A DNA stretch of 64,000 bases. It comes from Candidatus Siliceabacter maunaloa (GTDB taxonomy: Bacteria; Actinomycetota; Thermoleophilia; Solirubrobacterales; Solirubrobacteraceae). The notes under the pieces were generated by a model. It worked only from the letters and a program-made list of their open reading frames with translations. It did not search any database and was not told where the DNA came from. Numbering within the stretch: position 1 is the first letter of the stretch; every line of letters starts with the position of its first letter. Of this stretch, positions 61,227 to 64,000 are shown one piece after another. Position numbers and translations under genes: made by a program. The DNA lies in contig JANDLV010000003.1 in assembly GCA_024330185.1 (NCBI GenBank), positions 81,066 to 145,065 of the forward strand, in the 5' to 3' direction.

Positions 61227-62217
61227 ATGACGCTCACGCTCGAGCCACCCCCCACCGTCGAGCCCTTCGTGCTCGAGGAGCCCATCGACGAAGGCACGCG
61301 CCGCGAGTTCGTCGCCGGCGGGCTGTCGCTCGGCGCGCTGATGCTGGCCGGCTGCGGAGGACAGAGCAGCGACGGCGAGCCCGAGGGACCGCGGACACGG
61401 ACCATCCGCCACGAGCTGGGAACCACCGACGTGCCCGTCGACCCGCAGCGCGTCGTGGCCATCCATCATCGACACCGCGCTGGCGCTCGGGGTGGAGCCC
61501 ATCGGTGTTGGCGATCCCGTCCTCTACGAGTTCCTGCCGCTTCCTGGCGACATCGAGGACGTGGGGCAGACCAGTGGGCTCAACCTGGAGCGCATCGCCG
61601 CGCTGCGCCCGGACCTGATCGTCGGCCTCGACCTGGAGGTCGAGGAGAGCTACGAGCAGCTCACACAGGTCGCGCCGACCGTCGGGGTCGTGTTCGGCGA
61701 GAGCACGGGGAACTGGAAGGCCACCGGCGCCGCGGTCGCCGAGGTTCTCGGCGAGCGGGAGCAGTACGCCCGCCTGCTGGCCGAGTACGAGGAACGTGCC
61801 CGCGCGCTGGGACGCGAGCTGGGCGGTGCGCGGGCCGCCACGGTGGCGGTCATGCGCGCCGGCGAGAACCTGCGCTTCGAGTTGCCGGGCATCAGCGGCA
61901 GCATCCTCTATCGTGACGTGGGCCTGCCTCTGCCGCAGGGCCTGCGCGCGGCCGCCGAGGCCGGGGAGGCGAACCTGCAGATCTCGCGCGAGCAGTTCCG
62001 TCTGGGGCGACGCCGACGCGCTCTTCGTCTACTCCGCCGAGGAGAACCCCGAGCAGGAGATCGCCGAGGTGCGCGAGGACCCGCTGTTCCAGGCCTGGAC
62101 GCGGTTCGCTCGAACAACGTGCACGCGGTCGGTCAGCAGTGGTTCAACGGCAACGTCCTGGCCGCCAACCTGGTTCTGGACGACCTGGAGCGCTTCCTCG
62201 GCGAGTCCGCCCCTTGA
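61227..62217 (+). pseudogene. Siderophore-binding protein with three frameshifts
   Basis: MTLTLEPPPTVEPFVLEEPI, GTRREFVAGGLSLGALMLAG C (twin-arginine lipoprotein), VPVDPQRVVAI. A CCAT duplication shifts to [66 protein letters not shown] second shift gives DADALFVYSAEENPEQEIAE, FQAWTRF and a third gives NNVHAVGQQWFNGNVLAANL VLDDLERFLGES. All parts are recognisable, so it died recently. Close relative of the 52.7 kb pseudogene. Confidence 0.8.
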
Positions 62218-62382
62218 GCGACGGTCGCGTCGCCGAGAAGGGATCGCCATCAGGACCGATCGCCGCGCCGAACCGCGCCGGCAGGGCGAGGCAGCGGCTT
62301 CGCTCCATGCCGTCGGACACCGCCTGGATCGACCACCTCCCGCCGCCTCGCCCGCAACGCCCGGCGGACTGCACGCCGTCGA

Positions 62383-63378
62383 TCACCCACTGGCCGATCC
62401 GTCGAGAAACTCGGCGTACTCCCTCACCGCCTGGCGGAATCCGAAGACGCCGCCGGTAAAGTCCAGCGTGCCGGTCACCAGCACTCGGTCCTCTTCCACC
62501 GCGGGAAGGCTCCGCCACAGAGCACCGTCGCGCAGCTCCTCGAGGGCCTGCTCGTCCTCCTGCTCAGGCAGCTGGCGCACGATCATCGCCTCGCCGTCGA
62601 TCTCCGACACGAGCTCGGGGCTGATGTCGATGCGGTCGATGTCGCTCTCGACCGATTGGCCCTCGAAGGTCTCGGCCGTCGGGGTCAGCTCGAACCCGAG
62701 CGCCTCGACGAGCTGCGCCTCGACGAGGCCGTCGGTCCAAACCCGCACCGAGTCGGGACGTACCGAGATCACCGAAACCGTCTCGACCGCGTTGTCGATC
62801 TCCTGCTGCGTCCGGGCCACCATCCCGTCGAACTCGGTGAGCACCTGCTCGGCGCGGCCTTCCTTGCCCAGCGCCTGACCGACCTGGGTCAGCGCGGTGC
62901 GAAGGCCGCCGCCCTCACCGAACTGGTTGACCCCGACCGTGGGGGCGATCTGGGAGAGCTGATCGTAGATCTCCTCCATGTAGAAGGCCGAGCCAATAAT
63001 GAGGTCGGGGCGCAGCGCGGCGATCCTCTCGAGCGGTGGCTCGTTGCGATCAAATGTCTCGACGCCCTCAGTCTGCTGCGCTGAGAGTGCGGGCCAGGGG
63101 TCGTCGCTGCGCGGGAAATAGCTGCCCGCCGCCAGCGGTGCCTCCTCGCCCAAGGCCAGCAGATGGGCCATTACCTCCCCTGAATCGATGGTCACGATCC
63201 GCTGTGGTTCGGCGGGCACGCGAGTCGAGCCGAACTCATGCTCGACCACTCGCGGCTGCGCGGAACGGTCCGTCCGAGCTGATGTTTCGGTCTCGTCGCT
63301 CCCGCACCCCGCGAAGAGGGTGAGCGTTGCCAGCAGCGCGAGCGATGTGGGACTACGGCGAAAGGTGCGCACAGTCAT
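62383..63378 (-). CDS. Iron-siderophore ABC substrate-binding lipoprotein
   Basis: 331 residues, intact. The lipobox is LALLATLTLFAGCGS, followed by [108 protein letters not shown] second, distinct siderophore receptor. It is transcribed leftwards and, upstream, follows a decayed ATPase and an iron box at 63885, so that box may control it across the relic. Confidence 0.9.
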   Translation of the reverse strand: MTVRTFRRSPTSLALLATLTLFAGCGSDETETSARTDRSAQPRVVEHEFGSTRVPAEPQRIVTIDSGEVMAHLLALGEEAPLAAGSYFPRSDDPWPALSAQQTEGVETFDRNEPPLERIAALRPDLIIGSAFYMEEIYDQLSQIAPTVGVNQFGEGGGLRTALTQVGQALGKEGRAEQVLTEFDGMVARTQQEIDNAVETVSVISVRPDSVRVWTDGLVEAQLVEALGFELTPTAETFEGQSVESDIDRIDISPELVSEIDGEAMIVRQLPEQEDEQALEELRDGALWRSLPAVEEDRVLVTGTLDFTGGVFGFRQAVREYAEFLDGSASG

Positions 63379-63383
63379 GGTTC

Positions 63384-63850
63384 CTTCGTGTTCGGGTACG
63401 GGTCACGGCCACTCGCCCCGGCGTGGGCGGGACGCCCGGCGAGGAGGCGCATCGGGCGCCCGGTCACGGGATCGGCATGGATATGACCTCGACCTCGAAC
63501 GCGCCGCCGATGATCTCGCCGTCATCACCTCGGTCGGGCGCCCCACCGCGATCACGCGGCCGCCCGAGAGGAACACCATGCGGTCGGAGGCGCCTGGTTC
63601 AGGTCGTGCAACACCATCCCCACCGTGATCCCGTGCTCGTCCGCCAGACGACGTACGAGCGAGAGCGTTGCAGCCTGGAGACGCCCCCAGCCGCGGGCTT
63701 GACCAGAGGTGCGAACGCGTTCAGCGCGGTGTTCATCCCCCGACCCGTTGGGATCAACAAGCGTCGTCAGCGCGGGTGGGCGGAGCTCGCGCGAAAGATC
63801 GCGGTCGGCCACGAACCCCCTGTACTCAAGCGTGTTTTCTTGGGCCTGCA
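63384..63850 (-). pseudogene. Siderophore ABC ATPase, deleted and frameshifted
   Basis: Minus-strand pieces, in order: DRDLSRELRPPALTTLVDPNGSG (Walker A region, G to D, KST lost), NTALNAFAPLVKPAAGGVS (another frame), [25 protein letters not shown] (H-loop), RMVFLSGGRVIAVGRPTEVM, IIGGAFEVEVIS, DPVTGRPMRLLAGRP. Signature and Walker B segments are missing. At least three frameshifts and an internal deletion. Remnant of the ATPase of a second importer. Confidence 0.7.
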
Positions 63851-63884
63851 AGGCGGTCTATGCTCCTCCTGGGAACCCGGTCAC

Positions 63885-63898
63885 TTAGGATACCCTAA
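63885..63898. promoter_or_regulatory. IdeR/DtxR-like iron box
   Basis: TTAGG-ATAC-CCTAA, about 35 bases upstream of the first recognisable codons of the ATPase relic, so it was likely the operator of that minus-strand operon including the 62.4 kb binding protein. Confidence 0.65.
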
Positions 63899-64000
63899 AT
63901 CAGGAGTCGTGTGCGCTTCCCAATTCGAGCCAGCCACCCCCAGATCTCCCTTTCCGCACTTCTCGGTCGCTATTTCTCCCCCCACCCTTCGGCGTGCTGA

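Noticed and set aside
62218..62382. Possible small gene between the two binding proteins
   Set aside because: Pro/Arg-rich frames only; no start site, repeat or family match.

Overview
The window is about 70% G+C, densely packed, and full of four-base ATGA or GTGA stop/start overlaps. The gene content (MarP-type CvpA-serine protease, FHA, ParA, LysR, L,D- and D,D-peptidoglycan enzymes, IdeR/DtxR-like iron boxes) points to a high-GC actinobacterium. My best guess is class Thermoleophilia (Solirubrobacterales-like), but this is inferred from protein style only.

Layout. 0-6.7 kb, minus strand: helicase/nuclease N-terminus, DUF892 ferritin-like protein, topoisomerase III, and a coupled set of cytochrome-b/molybdopterin oxidoreductase, membrane protein and secreted D,D-peptidase. 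6.8-16.6 kb: a disulfide-type flavoprotein oxidoreductase, a two-component system plus a second kinase, DUF1622 and two-repeat membrane proteins, LysR, patatin, and a decayed coupled operon (GH15 with a large internal deletion, AhpC/TSA protein, unknown, egtB remnant). 16.8-27.3 kb: core envelope and cell-biology genes (MarP-like protease, penicillin-binding protein, SRPBCC, FHA, ParA, L,D-transpeptidase, metallophosphoesterase). 24.5-25.7 and 27.3-29.2 kb are gene-poor graveyards with a TIR/SLATT-like remnant, a group II intron domain V and an IS66 remnant. 38.2-29.3 kb (minus): a nine-gene, mostly coupled operon of unknown purpose around a cholesterol-oxidase-like GMC enzyme. 44.8-38.3 kb (minus): aspartate-family amino acid genes lysA-hom-thrC-thrB with two toxin-antitoxin modules embedded. 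47.4-64 kb: an iron/siderophore uptake island with two FecCD permeases, small Cys/His proteins, a sucrase/ferredoxin-like protein, binding proteins and ATPases, several of them pseudogenes.

Four sites in the iron island share a 14-bp palindrome TTAGG-N4-CCTAA. One of them carries a stack of insertion sequences: IS701-type, IS1380-type (itself interrupted by an IS110-type element) and ISAzo13-type, all separated by copies of CTAAG. Each boundary can be read from the sequence. The IS110 insertion point can be reconstructed from the broken IS1380 reading frame, and its 5' non-coding end carries a duplicated 17-nt motif whose two loops resemble the two junctions, as expected of a bridge RNA.

Together the window shows a stable housekeeping left half, and a right half where iron transport, toxin-antitoxin pairs and mobile elements have been repeatedly duplicated, broken and reshuffled.
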